Assembly: GCA_020350725.1 (NCBI GenBank)
Contig: CP070719.1
Span: forward strand, 899,109 to 963,108
Direction: 5' to 3'
Source of the DNA: a bacterium
GTDB taxonomy: Bacteria; BMS3Abin14
DNA length: 64,000 nt
In this document: piece by piece, positions 21,741 to 30,088 of the stretch
Layout: each line of letters starts with the position of its first letter
How positions within the stretch are numbered: the first letter of the stretch is position 1
Program-made: the position numbers and the translations under genes
Notes under the pieces: model-generated
Told to the model about the DNA's origin: nothing
The model's database searches: none
What the model saw: only the letters and a program-made list of their open reading frames with translations

Positions 21741-22345
21741 TAGGAATCGTTAATATAGGCCTCGGGAATATAGACAGTGTCGGTAGAGCTGTCAGGTATC
21801 TCGGATACGAATTCAAACTATGTGAGGTCCCTGGCGATCTTGATTCTGTAGATAAAATCATTTTCCCGGGCGTAGGAAGCTTCAGGGCAGCGGTTGCCAT
21901 TCTGGCTGAGACGACCTTCGATGAAGCGATAAAGGACCAGGTCCTGAAAGGCAACAAACCCATCCTCGGAATTTGCCTGGGTATGCAGCTGTTGGCTCAG
22001 CATGGTTCAGAGGACGGCGGTGCCGACGGTCTTGGTCTGATCGGGGGACACGTCGAGCTTCATAGAGGTGCCTTGGAAGGCGTTTCCATCCCCCACATCG
22101 GGTGGAACGATGTCCACCATCAGGGTGGGGAGCTTTACAAAGGCATAGAGAGCGGAACCTGCTTCTATTTTGTCCACAGTTACGAATTACTTCTGGACTC
22201 GGTTCCTCCTTATGTTGCAACGGCGAATCACGGCGTCGATTTCATCGCAGGATTTGAAGCAGGCCACATCTTCGGTGTTCAATTTCACCCAGAGAAGAGT
22301 CAGGAGAAGGGGCTCCAGTTACTCAGGAATTATATCGAGTACTGA
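21728..22345 (+). CDS. hisH: HisH-type glutamine amidotransferase, surface-sugar paralogue
   Basis: 205 aa class I glutaminase. Nucleophile Cys lies in GICLGMQLL and the His/Glu pair in VQFHPEKSQ, so it should release ammonia from glutamine. Start overlaps the amidotransferase gene by 13 bp and hisF follows two bases after its stop. No other histidine gene is near. I read it as the ammonia source for the upstream amidotransferase, as with HisH2 of Pseudomonas O-antigen loci, not as histidine biosynthesis. Confidence 0.9.
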   Translation: MGSLIGIVNIGLGNIDSVGRAVRYLGYEFKLCEVPGDLDSVDKIIFPGVGSFRAAVAILAETTFDEAIKDQVLKGNKPILGICLGMQLLAQHGSEDGGADGLGLIGGHVELHRGALEGVSIPHIGWNDVHHQGGELYKGIESGTCFYFVHSYELLLDSVPPYVATANHGVDFIAGFEAGHIFGVQFHPEKSQEKGLQLLRNYIEY

Positions 22346-22346
22346 A

Positions 22347-23099
22347 ATGCTTAAACATCGAGTCATTCCAATTGTACTTTTAGACGGGTATTCGGTCGTT
22401 AAAACCATCAACTTCGACACCCGCAGGAATCTAGGCAATCCGATCACAGTGGCGCGAATCTATAACAGCAGGAACGTGGATGAGCTTATTCTGTTGGACA
22501 TAAACGCATCCAAATCCGGTGAAAAGATAGATGAATTTACCGTTGCTGAAGTCGCATCCGAGTGTTTTATGCCCCTTGCTGTTGGTGGAGGCCTGCGGAG
22601 TGCCGAGGACATTTCTCGAATACTCTCTAAAGGAGCAGACAAGGTCGTTCTAAATTCCATTGCCCTGGAAAATCCCGATTTTATCGCTGATGGGGCGAGT
22701 CGATTCGGCGCTCAATGTATCGTGGTTTCGATAGACGTAAAGAAGAACGGTGCAGGCCAATACACTGTTTATTCCCATTCTGGGAAAGATGTCAGGTACA
22801 GCCTCTTAGATTGGGTAAAGGAAGTGGAAAGGAAGGGCGCTGGGGAGATCGTTCTCAATTCCGTGGATAACGACGGATGCATGGAAGGATGCGATCTTGA
22901 GCTGGTTCGATCAGTTTCCTCGTGTGTTAAAATTCCGGTAATCGCCGTAGGTGGGGTAAAGGAACCCTCGGACGCCGTCGGGTTGATAAGGAGCGGAGCG
23001 GCAGCCGTAGCCGCTTCGAGCATTTTCCATTTTACGAGCATTACACCAAACGATCTTAAGGACGAAATGCTGGCCGCTGGCCTGCCGGTAAGACGATAG
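22347..23099 (+). CDS. hisF: HisF-like cyclase-subunit paralogue lacking catalytic Asp11
   Basis: 250 aa (beta/alpha)8 barrel. It aligns without gaps to HisF at the start: position 11, the first catalytic Asp of imidazole glycerol phosphate synthase, is Leu here (IPIVLLDGYSVVK), with an Asp at 13 instead. Asp130 is kept (VVSID). ATG 22347 follows the hisH stop directly. Loss of Asp11 suggests it no longer makes imidazole glycerol phosphate and serves only as an ammonia conduit from HisH to the amidotransferase. Confidence 0.9.
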   Translation: MLKHRVIPIVLLDGYSVVKTINFDTRRNLGNPITVARIYNSRNVDELILLDINASKSGEKIDEFTVAEVASECFMPLAVGGGLRSAEDISRILSKGADKVVLNSIALENPDFIADGASRFGAQCIVVSIDVKKNGAGQYTVYSHSGKDVRYSLLDWVKEVERKGAGEIVLNSVDNDGCMEGCDLELVRSVSSCVKIPVIAVGGVKEPSDAVGLIRSGAAAVAASSIFHFTSITPNDLKDEMLAAGLPVRR

Positions 23100-23146
23100 G
23101 CCTCAATTAAAGGACCTATTTATGCTGCCAGTTAATTTGTTCCTCT

Positions 23147-24115
23147 ATGATGGGAAGTCCAATGTCCACTGAAACCAGAGACCTGCATAATAAAAGAAAG
23201 AAGATGTGGGAGGCCAGCATGGCCAATCATAGAAAATATATCGACTCGGCATCAGGCCTGTTCGCTGACAGGTTTGTGGAAAACAGGCCGTGTCCGGTAT
23301 GTGATGTGGACAGCGAAATATTCCTATTCGCGAAAGAAGGGGGCCAATATAAGAAGTGCACCCGGTGTGACATTGTATACCTGAATCCGGTATTCAAGGA
23401 CAAGTATCTCGAAGAGTATTACCGTGCGAATCATGACCTTCAAAGTGAGATTGTGGAGGAAGATTCGGAGTTTTACATTGATCTGTATGAAAAAGGGCTG
23501 CGTTCCATTGAGAAAGTAGTGAAACCAGGTAACATCCTCGATATCGGATGCTCAGCTGGTCTCTTCCTGGACGTGTGCAAAATGGCTGGTTGGAACACAT
23601 ACGGCGTGGAGTTGAACACCAAGGAGGCTGAGTACGCCAAGGGAAAATCTCACACCGTTTACAATGAGCTCATTGAATCAGTTCCGTTCGATACAAAATT
23701 TGACGCCGTCACACTCTGGGATGTCTTCGAACACCTCAAGAATGGAGCCTATTATTTAAAGCACATCTCTACTCTTCTGGCGGATGGAGGAGTTATCTTC
23801 ATGCAGATTCCGAGTGCCGATTCACTGGCTGCCAAAATACTTCAGGAAAAATGCAACATGTTCGATGGATTGGAGCACGTCAACATCTACTCATATAGGG
23901 CGCTTGAGAAACTGGCGGGAAAATGTAAACTCACGGTCATTGATATGGACACGGTTATTTCTGAAGTTGGCGTTATTAACAACTATTTAAATTATGAATC
24001 CCCCTATTTTGGAAAGGCAGACAAGACCTCCTGTTTATTGAATCTGATCGATGAAGAAGCACTTCATCAACATAAACTAGGCTATAAAATGCAGGTTGTT
24101 TTGGGCCGTGCCTGA
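23147..24115 (+). CDS. class I SAM-dependent methyltransferase with Cys-rich N-terminus
   Basis: 322 aa. N-terminal zinc-ribbon-like pairs CPVC and CTRC (about 47-70), then a Rossmann methyltransferase domain with SAM motif ILDIGCSAGLFLDV and a later LWDVFEHL. Such proteins are common in surface-sugar loci. Three in-frame ATGs (23147, 23150, 23162) compete; a 16-codon ORF at 23122-23172 with a good AAAGGA ribosome site ends just past the last of them, so coupled starting at 23162 is possible. Substrate unknown. Confidence 0.82.
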   Translation: MMGSPMSTETRDLHNKRKKMWEASMANHRKYIDSASGLFADRFVENRPCPVCDVDSEIFLFAKEGGQYKKCTRCDIVYLNPVFKDKYLEEYYRANHDLQSEIVEEDSEFYIDLYEKGLRSIEKVVKPGNILDIGCSAGLFLDVCKMAGWNTYGVELNTKEAEYAKGKSHTVYNELIESVPFDTKFDAVTLWDVFEHLKNGAYYLKHISTLLADGGVIFMQIPSADSLAAKILQEKCNMFDGLEHVNIYSYRALEKLAGKCKLTVIDMDTVISEVGVINNYLNYESPYFGKADKTSCLLNLIDEEALHQHKLGYKMQVVLGRA

Positions 24116-24126
24116 ATATTCAGGCA
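24109..24126. other. 18-bp palindrome spanning two convergent stop codons
   Basis: TGCCTGAATATTCAGGCA is a perfect palindrome. It contains the stops of the + strand methyltransferase and of the - strand gene, both ending GCC TGA, four bases apart. No T-run on either side. Confidence 0.6.
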
Positions 24127-25463
24127 AATCCTGTAACCGTCTTGATAAAACGTTCCAGTAGAACAGCGTTATTTCCGTCCGAATACCCCTCGACAATCTC
24201 TATATAATCGGGATCCACCACACCGGGAAACATCTTTCTGGTTAGCTCCCTGAATGTTTCCTTCAGTTCGACCGGATCCACGGTCGTCTCCGTAATTTCC
24301 GAGAGCTGTAACCCTTCCCTGAATTTCACAACACCAGGAAAGGACATGTACCACGGACGGCCGAAAACCAGGACGGGCCTGCCGCTGCAGATTGATTCCC
24401 ATCCGGCGGTTCCGGTAACAACCGATGTGAATCTCGCCTTTTCCATCAATTTGTATGTATCGATTCCTCTGGATACAAGAGTAGCTCCCGGTATCCGGTC
24501 GATCCTTCTGTAGAAATATTCACCTCGTTGTCGATACCTCTGCTTGGGATTTTCCTTAATATAGAGTAACCAGTCATCCGGAATAAGCTCCCTAACTTTT
24601 TCCACCGCACTCAGCTGGTCGGCGTAACCATCCCCCAAGGCAGAGGTTGTTAATTCCGGCTGTAATTGGAGCGGAAAATATACAAACGGTCTATCGAGGT
24701 CGACCTCCGATAATTCCCTTTGACTCTGAAATTTCTGGAAGTTTCTGCACTCCTGATACTTCTGAAACACTCCGGCCAGGGTGTTCGGTTTTCGTCTTCC
24801 TGAGGTTGTCAATTTCAGCAGATCAGCTATGAGGCTGGCTCGACAATGATGCTTTACCGGTTTCGGCTGCTCAATGTAAAAATAGCCGTTCCGGGAATCC
24901 TCCGTAGGATCATAATCATAGGCCTCCTCATACGGTTGGATGCCATCGAAAACCCCGAAATCATCCAGATTCTCGATATACAGAAATCGATTGGGGAACA
25001 AAGACTGGTACGTTATTACGACCTTGATCCCCAAGGCCTCAGCGACGCGATACAGCACGTAATCAGGACCGAAAACAGGCGGTGCCTGCAAAAAAACCAC
25101 ATCGACCCTATTTCTTATGAGGAGAGAGGAAAAGAAATCGATATAGAGATGAAAAATGTGTCCCAGTTCCTGGACGGGTTTTCCCTGGGCCAACGGAATA
25201 CGGGAGAACATATCCAGAAAAGTGATGAAACCGTCTGATACGATTGAGGATATATGATTCGCATCCCCCGAAAAGGGGGCTTCGCCGAGTTTACACTGGT
25301 AAACTACCTCATCGATGCTGTGCGTACATTCCCCCGCAGGGCCGAACCAGGCGGCTACTTTTATGGCTCCCTCCTTTTCAAGGGTCTTAATCGCTTTTAC
25401 ACCTCCCGGCCAGTGCCAACCCCAAAATACCGAAATCCTCTGGTTGTGATTTTCCATAATCAT
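24120..25463 (-). CDS. capsule-synthesis-like surface polysaccharide protein
   Basis: 447 aa, no signal peptide. I do not recognise it firmly. The C-terminal half resembles the Capsule_synth (KpsC/KpsS-type) group: VYFPLQLQPELTTS, LLYIKENPKQ, then TGTAGWESICSGRPVLVFGRPWY. Members are GT-B glycosyltransferases or capsule-linked enzymes. It is co-directional with, and about 20 bp from, the GT52-like gene at the end of the pseudaminic acid operon, so a role in moving or attaching that sugar is plausible. Start ATG 25463 has AGGAGG 16 bases off, so it may begin a few codons away. Confidence 0.6.
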   Translation of the reverse strand: MIMENHNQRISVFWGWHWPGGVKAIKTLEKEGAIKVAAWFGPAGECTHSIDEVVYQCKLGEAPFSGDANHISSIVSDGFITFLDMFSRIPLAQGKPVQELGHIFHLYIDFFSSLLIRNRVDVVFLQAPPVFGPDYVLYRVAEALGIKVVITYQSLFPNRFLYIENLDDFGVFDGIQPYEEAYDYDPTEDSRNGYFYIEQPKPVKHHCRASLIADLLKLTTSGRRKPNTLAGVFQKYQECRNFQKFQSQRELSEVDLDRPFVYFPLQLQPELTTSALGDGYADQLSAVEKVRELIPDDWLLYIKENPKQRYRQRGEYFYRRIDRIPGATLVSRGIDTYKLMEKARFTSVVTGTAGWESICSGRPVLVFGRPWYMSFPGVVKFREGLQLSEITETTVDPVELKETFRELTRKMFPGVVDPDYIEIVEGYSDGNNAVLLERFIKTVTGFA

Positions 25464-25484
25464 GATCTTTATTACCGGTCCTCC

Positions 25485-26549
25485 TTACCGATGATCGACC
25501 ATCTCAACACCTGACTTCCTGAAAACGGAAAGGATGCTTTCCCGCTGGATCTGATCCTTGAAAGTCATGGCGTTTATCCCATAGGCTACGACCCGACAGT
25601 TCTCTCCGACAAGGGATCTGGCGGTGAGAAGGCCGGTGCTGCATATACCCACGACAAGATCGTAGGAATTATCCATTAAAGATATCTCCAGCGGCACGCT
25701 GGTCTCATCCTTATGGTAACTCCCATGGTAAAGCTCGTTATTTGGATCTCGCGGATGTCCACGATAAACCACCTCATGGATCCCTTCCTCGGATAGCATC
25801 CGCCTGATCCCCTCGGTAACATCCTCCATAACATTTCGTGACATCCTGCCAATTGCAGAGAGAGGTTGGCCGATAACAAGAGCCCTGCCGCCTGGAGGCA
25901 TGGATCGATCCTTCTGTATGGGATCCACCAGGGATGTTATCTGCACCACCTTCGCAGGATCATATTCGTGGGGAAACTTGGGCAGGATATATATCCTGTC
26001 GACCACCTCAGAATCGGTTCCAACACGGTCACCCCTGAAGACAAAATAATTAAGCGAAGGGTATATCAGTCTCCGCATTTTTTTTAGGTATTGGCCGACC
26101 TCTTTCATCCTGCTCAGGGGCCAACGTCTGACGTTTAACAGGCCATCGGGCAGGACCCTGACGCTGAAAACCGCAAAAGGATATTTACCGCGAAGGAAAT
26201 TAATGTGGTAATTAATCGCCTCGGTATCTATTACCGGAACATGCAGACGGATAACGGTTGCGCCAGCACATTTTTCCGCTACAACATCGCAATTCGCCCT
26301 TGTTCTCCTGATACGTCCGAAAGGACCTTCCTTGGGATAGAACCGCGGCCAGGGCAGGTATGTGACTGTCGTCCAGCCCTCTGGTTTCACAACTTCCTCA
26401 AGGAAATCCCTGTTGTAGAAAAGATGGCATTCCTCTCCCGAACAGAAATGCCTCGCAATAGCCTTGGCGGCCAGGTAATGCAAAGGGGATGCAACTATAA
26501 AAAGATTTACTGATCGATTCAATTTCCCGCTACCAGACCGGTTCAGCAC
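25485..26549 (-). CDS. predicted nonulosonic acid transferase (GT52-like)
   Basis: 354 aa. Opens with LFIVASPLHYLAAKAIA, the pattern of sialyltransferase-like GT52 and polysialyltransferase families, and later has VYRGHPRDPNNE and DLVVGICSTGLLTARSL, as in those families. GTG start at 26549 overlaps the pseI stop, so it is made with the CMP-pseudaminic acid pathway. The best reading is a transferase that uses CMP-pseudaminic acid (or its modified form); the family call is from motif memory, not a search. Confidence 0.62.
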   Translation of the reverse strand: MLNRSGSGKLNRSVNLFIVASPLHYLAAKAIARHFCSGEECHLFYNRDFLEEVVKPEGWTTVTYLPWPRFYPKEGPFGRIRRTRANCDVVAEKCAGATVIRLHVPVIDTEAINYHINFLRGKYPFAVFSVRVLPDGLLNVRRWPLSRMKEVGQYLKKMRRLIYPSLNYFVFRGDRVGTDSEVVDRIYILPKFPHEYDPAKVVQITSLVDPIQKDRSMPPGGRALVIGQPLSAIGRMSRNVMEDVTEGIRRMLSEEGIHEVVYRGHPRDPNNELYHGSYHKDETSVPLEISLMDNSYDLVVGICSTGLLTARSLVGENCRVVAYGINAMTFKDQIQRESILSVFRKSGVEMVDHR

Positions 26550-27595
26550 ATCATCTCCCAGGTCAGCCGTGTCCCCCTTTTTACATCCCTCGAAGCACGC
26601 TTCCCGATCACCATATTCAGATATCTTGGCGGAAGTCCGAAGCCCGGACGAATAGACCTGATGTTATCGTGACTGAAAATTTCTCCCTGTTTCATATCTT
26701 TTACGACGTAAAGGGAACGGCGAAATTTCAATGATCCTTCCTCATCCCGAGTTGGCCCGTAACTGACCTTCCCGATGGATCTCCAGCAGGCTTCCGATTC
26801 TTTGACAAGCGACCTGAATTCATCAGGCTCCAATGAGAAGGCAGAATCAACCCCACCGTCCGCACGTGACAGCGTAAAATGTTTTTCTACCGCAACCGCA
26901 CCGAGTGCTATACCGGCCAGGGCTGCCCCGATGCCGGGCGTGTGATCGGATAATCCCACGTGGCAATCGAACAGGTCCTTCATGTGAGGAATGGTCAAAA
27001 GGTTTGAATTATCAGGTGATGCCGGATATGTACTGGTGCATTTAAGAAGGATCAGCTGATCACAACCGGCGTCCGTTGCTGCTTGTACAGTTTCACTGAG
27101 CTCGGCCACAGAAGCCATGCCAGTTGAGATGATTAATGGCTTACCTCTTCCTGCGACCTTTTGTATCAGGGGGATATCGACGTTCTCGAAGGAAGCTATT
27201 TTATAGCATGGAACATCCAGTGACTCGAGGAAGTCCACAGCTGAGTCGTCAAATGGTGTGCTAAAGAAGATAAGTCCATACTCCCTGCAGCGATCCATGA
27301 TCTCTTCATGCCACTCCCATGGGGTATGGGCCTCCTGATAGAGCCTGTAGAGGGAGTAACCACTCCAGAGACTGCCGGTATCATCGATAACGAAATCACC
27401 TTCTTCAATATCAAGGGTCATGGTGTCCGCGGTATAGGTTTGAAGTTTAATAGCATGCGCTCCCGCATGAGCGGCCGATTCTACCAGCTGCAATGCCTTT
27501 GACAGCGATTGGTTGTGGTTGGCAGACATCTCAGCGATGATGAAGGGTGGATGATTTGGACCGATTCTATATTCTCCAATCAAAATGTCCTTCAT
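26543..27595 (-). CDS. pseI: pseudaminic acid synthase
   Basis: 350 aa NeuB-family enzyme; condenses the 6-deoxy-diacetamido-altrose with phosphoenolpyruvate. N-terminal TIM barrel (FIIAEMSANHNQS, LQTYTADTMT, GLSDHTPG) and a C-terminal antifreeze-like SAF domain (about 290-350). The LWSGYSLYRLYQEAHTPWEWH stretch is the mark that separates PseI from NeuB and LegI. GGAG lies 11 bases before the ATG. Confidence 0.93.
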   Translation of the reverse strand: MKDILIGEYRIGPNHPPFIIAEMSANHNQSLSKALQLVESAAHAGAHAIKLQTYTADTMTLDIEEGDFVIDDTGSLWSGYSLYRLYQEAHTPWEWHEEIMDRCREYGLIFFSTPFDDSAVDFLESLDVPCYKIASFENVDIPLIQKVAGRGKPLIISTGMASVAELSETVQAATDAGCDQLILLKCTSTYPASPDNSNLLTIPHMKDLFDCHVGLSDHTPGIGAALAGIALGAVAVEKHFTLSRADGGVDSAFSLEPDEFRSLVKESEACWRSIGKVSYGPTRDEEGSLKFRRSLYVVKDMKQGEIFSHDNIRSIRPGFGLPPRYLNMVIGKRASRDVKRGTRLTWEMMC

Positions 27596-27680
27596 ATGAT
27601 AATTTTCTCCTTTTCGATCGCCGTCCGGCTTCAGGTAGGTTCATTTATGATACGGGAGAATGCCGGGGAAAATGGTTGTA

Positions 27681-28241
27681 TCAACGTCCTTGCGATCCGA
27701 AGACGGAGCCCTCCAGCTCCATCCTGTTCCTCTCCCAATCGCTCCTGAGAAGACCGAAAACAACGATATCCTCGTACTTTTCACCCTTCAATACATGCTT
27801 TCGAAGCCGACCCTCCTCAACAAAACCCAATTTAAGATGAAACCTGATACTCGCCTGGTTGAAGGCGAATGACTCTCCTACGATCTTCCTGAGTCCCAGC
27901 TCTATAAATGCGAATTCTACACCGAGCAGACCCATTATGGAGCCCGTTCCCCGCGGCGCCTCCTCTACACCAATATAGAATCCCCAATGGCCTGTTCCGT
28001 TTACTTTGTCTATGCGGTTGATCTGAACAACGCCAAACGGGGTTTCCCGAATCTCAAAAATCATGAAGACATCTGTACTATTGTTCTGGAGCCTGTCGAA
28101 CCATGCCATATGCTCATCGGGAGTGATCACGTGATCGCTGTAACTGCTCGCACGCACCCGATCCGAATTCCGCCAGGCAAGGACCATTTCCAGATCCTCT
28201 TCGGATATGGCCCTTAACAGGTAATCTGAGCGACCCGACAT
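27681..28241 (-). CDS. pseH: PseH-like GNAT N-acetyltransferase
   Basis: 186 aa GNAT enzyme, expected to acetylate the 4-amino group of UDP-4-amino-4,6-dideoxy-beta-L-AltNAc. Family pattern: LRAISEEDLEMVLAWRN, WGFYIGVEEAPRGTGSIMG (acetyl-CoA loop) and FHLKLGFVEEGRLRKHV. ATG 28241 with GGGGAG five bases upstream. Position between pseF-pseG and pseI supports the call. Confidence 0.9.
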   Translation of the reverse strand: MSGRSDYLLRAISEEDLEMVLAWRNSDRVRASSYSDHVITPDEHMAWFDRLQNNSTDVFMIFEIRETPFGVVQINRIDKVNGTGHWGFYIGVEEAPRGTGSIMGLLGVEFAFIELGLRKIVGESFAFNQASIRFHLKLGFVEEGRLRKHVLKGEKYEDIVVFGLLRSDWERNRMELEGSVFGSQGR

Positions 28242-28243
28242 GC

Positions 28244-30088
28244 CTACTCCCCTCGAAGGGCCAAGAGAACCTCGGATCCGACCGAAGACCCGTTACTTCC
28301 CGTCAAAGCCATGGATTTGACAGAAATTTCCATGAGACGGTCAGGATTGTTGAGGACCGATTTTAGAGTCCGGGTTATCAATTCAACATCGACCTTTTCA
28401 CACCGACCAAGGTTGATCACTGCACCAGCCTCGTCCAAGGCCCGCGCTATTTCTAACTGGTTTTCAGCCACAACAAGAATAATGGAAGGGAGGCCCAGAT
28501 AACATCTCTCCCAGGTTGTGGTGCCACACGCCCCGATGGATAGATCCGACCGGGCCATCATTTGAGCCATGTTACTCACATGACGGTGGAAACGGAGGCC
28601 GGGTCTTTGGCCGTACCGTTTTTGCAGATCCTCCGCATGCGGGTTCGAATATCCCAGAACGATATCGACTCTAAGATCGGCTCCGAGCTCGATGACTGCC
28701 TCCAGGGCCTTACCGGTCTCGTTTGAGGAGTCTGTCCCGCCGAAGAAGATAAGCACCGTCTCTATAATGCCATCCCTCTTTTTCAGCTTAGCCCTGGCTT
28801 CTTTGAATTCAGGACGCAGCAAAGCATGCCTGGGACCGAGCAGCATCCTGCAATGGGATGGCACCAGATCCCGATAAATATTCTCGTGATCATAGCGAAG
28901 ATTCTGATCCAACAGGAGATCGCAATCGTGGGGCCGATTGGCCAGATCATCGATTACCATTATTCTGTCAACGAGGGAGCGCATCATCTGCTCCCACCTT
29001 CTGTCTATGCCGTAGTGGTCAATTATGAGCCAGTCAACCGGCGATCCGGTTGAATTTATTTCCTCTATGGCCTGCGATGTGTCCAGGGCGTCCGTTTTCC
29101 AGTCCGTCCCCAGCCACTCTTCATAACCATTGTCCTGAAATCTTCCGGATTCTGATTCCCTGTACTCGAGCTGTATGACTGGAATTTCCGCCTTATGGAC
29201 GATTTCGGATAGATGACCGGGATGTTTCCGGGATATGAAAGTAACGTGATGGCCTTCGAGAAGCAGTACGTGGGCTAGAGTCAGGCATCTCATGACATGG
29301 CCGCTACCGATAAGATTTGATGCGTCTACACGAAAAGCAACATGATAATTAATTTTTTTCTGAAGAACATGGGTGTTGATCTGGATCAGTTCAGGGCGTT
29401 TCCTGAGAAGCCTGACTACATCATCTGTGGTAAACACTTCCCCTTCTTCAAAAAGGGATCCATAGATCTCCTTTATCAACGTGAAATCATCTTCTACGTC
29501 CAGTGTCCAACGGTGTTCAGAGAGGTCGGTGTCCGATCGGTAGTTCCTCAACCTGAATATGTCGGGGTGGTTATACATATAGGGTGTTACGTGTTCTCGT
29601 TCAAATGTTTCCTTCGCCTCCATATGGGCTTTTTCTAAAGCAGAATACGTGAAGATCTCAACATCGAGTCCGCGCGGGAAAGTTCTCTCCAAAGTATTGC
29701 TCAGGTAATCGATGGACTCCCCGTCCGATTTACGACCAGTAAAACTATTCAGCATACCGGTCAAAACCTGAGGATCCAAAAGAGGGCAATCCGAGGTGAC
29801 TCGAACTATTACTTCAGCGCCTGCCTTGACCGCCGCTTCATAGTAACGTTCCAGGACATTTTCCTCGCTGCCCCGGTAGGACGCGACTCCATTCCGACAG
29901 GCCTCTTCCGCGATGACGTCATCCTCTGGATTAATGGTGGTGGCAACGACAATGTCGTCCACCAAGGGGCAGGATCGGACTCTCTCTATGACGTGGCTCA
30001 GAACCGATCGACCGGCCAGGTCAAACATCACCTTCCCTGGAAGGCGGGTCGACCCCATGCGCGCCTGGACGATGGATACTACCCTCAA
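28244..30088 (-). CDS. PseF-PseG fusion: pseudaminic acid cytidylyltransferase / UDP-sugar hydrolase
   Basis: 614 aa with two full domains. Residues 1-240 are a CMP-sugar synthetase of the PseF group (VSIVQARMGSTRLPGKVM, VTSDCPLLDP). Residues 249-614 are PseG (FRVDASNLIGSGHVMRC, IIDHYGIDRRWE, DLLLDQNLRY, ACGTTTWERCYLGLPS), which removes UDP to give free 2,4-diacetamido-2,4,6-trideoxy-altrose. They act two steps apart, before and after PseI. TTG start at 30088 inside TTGA with the pseC stop, AGGAG eight bases upstream. The frame is open throughout, so this is a true fusion. Confidence 0.93.
   Translation of the reverse strand: MRVVSIVQARMGSTRLPGKVMFDLAGRSVLSHVIERVRSCPLVDDIVVATTINPEDDVIAEEACRNGVASYRGSEENVLERYYEAAVKAGAEVIVRVTSDCPLLDPQVLTGMLNSFTGRKSDGESIDYLSNTLERTFPRGLDVEIFTYSALEKAHMEAKETFEREHVTPYMYNHPDIFRLRNYRSDTDLSEHRWTLDVEDDFTLIKEIYGSLFEEGEVFTTDDVVRLLRKRPELIQINTHVLQKKINYHVAFRVDASNLIGSGHVMRCLTLAHVLLLEGHHVTFISRKHPGHLSEIVHKAEIPVIQLEYRESESGRFQDNGYEEWLGTDWKTDALDTSQAIEEINSTGSPVDWLIIDHYGIDRRWEQMMRSLVDRIMVIDDLANRPHDCDLLLDQNLRYDHENIYRDLVPSHCRMLLGPRHALLRPEFKEARAKLKKRDGIIETVLIFFGGTDSSNETGKALEAVIELGADLRVDIVLGYSNPHAEDLQKRYGQRPGLRFHRHVSNMAQMMARSDLSIGACGTTTWERCYLGLPSIILVVAENQLEIARALDEAGAVINLGRCEKVDVELITRTLKSVLNNPDRLMEISVKSMALTGSNGSSVGSEVLLALRGE

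Noticed and set aside
21728-23099. hisH-hisF read as histidine biosynthesis genes
   Set aside because: No other his genes near, HisF lacks Asp11, and both are packed with a sugar amidotransferase.
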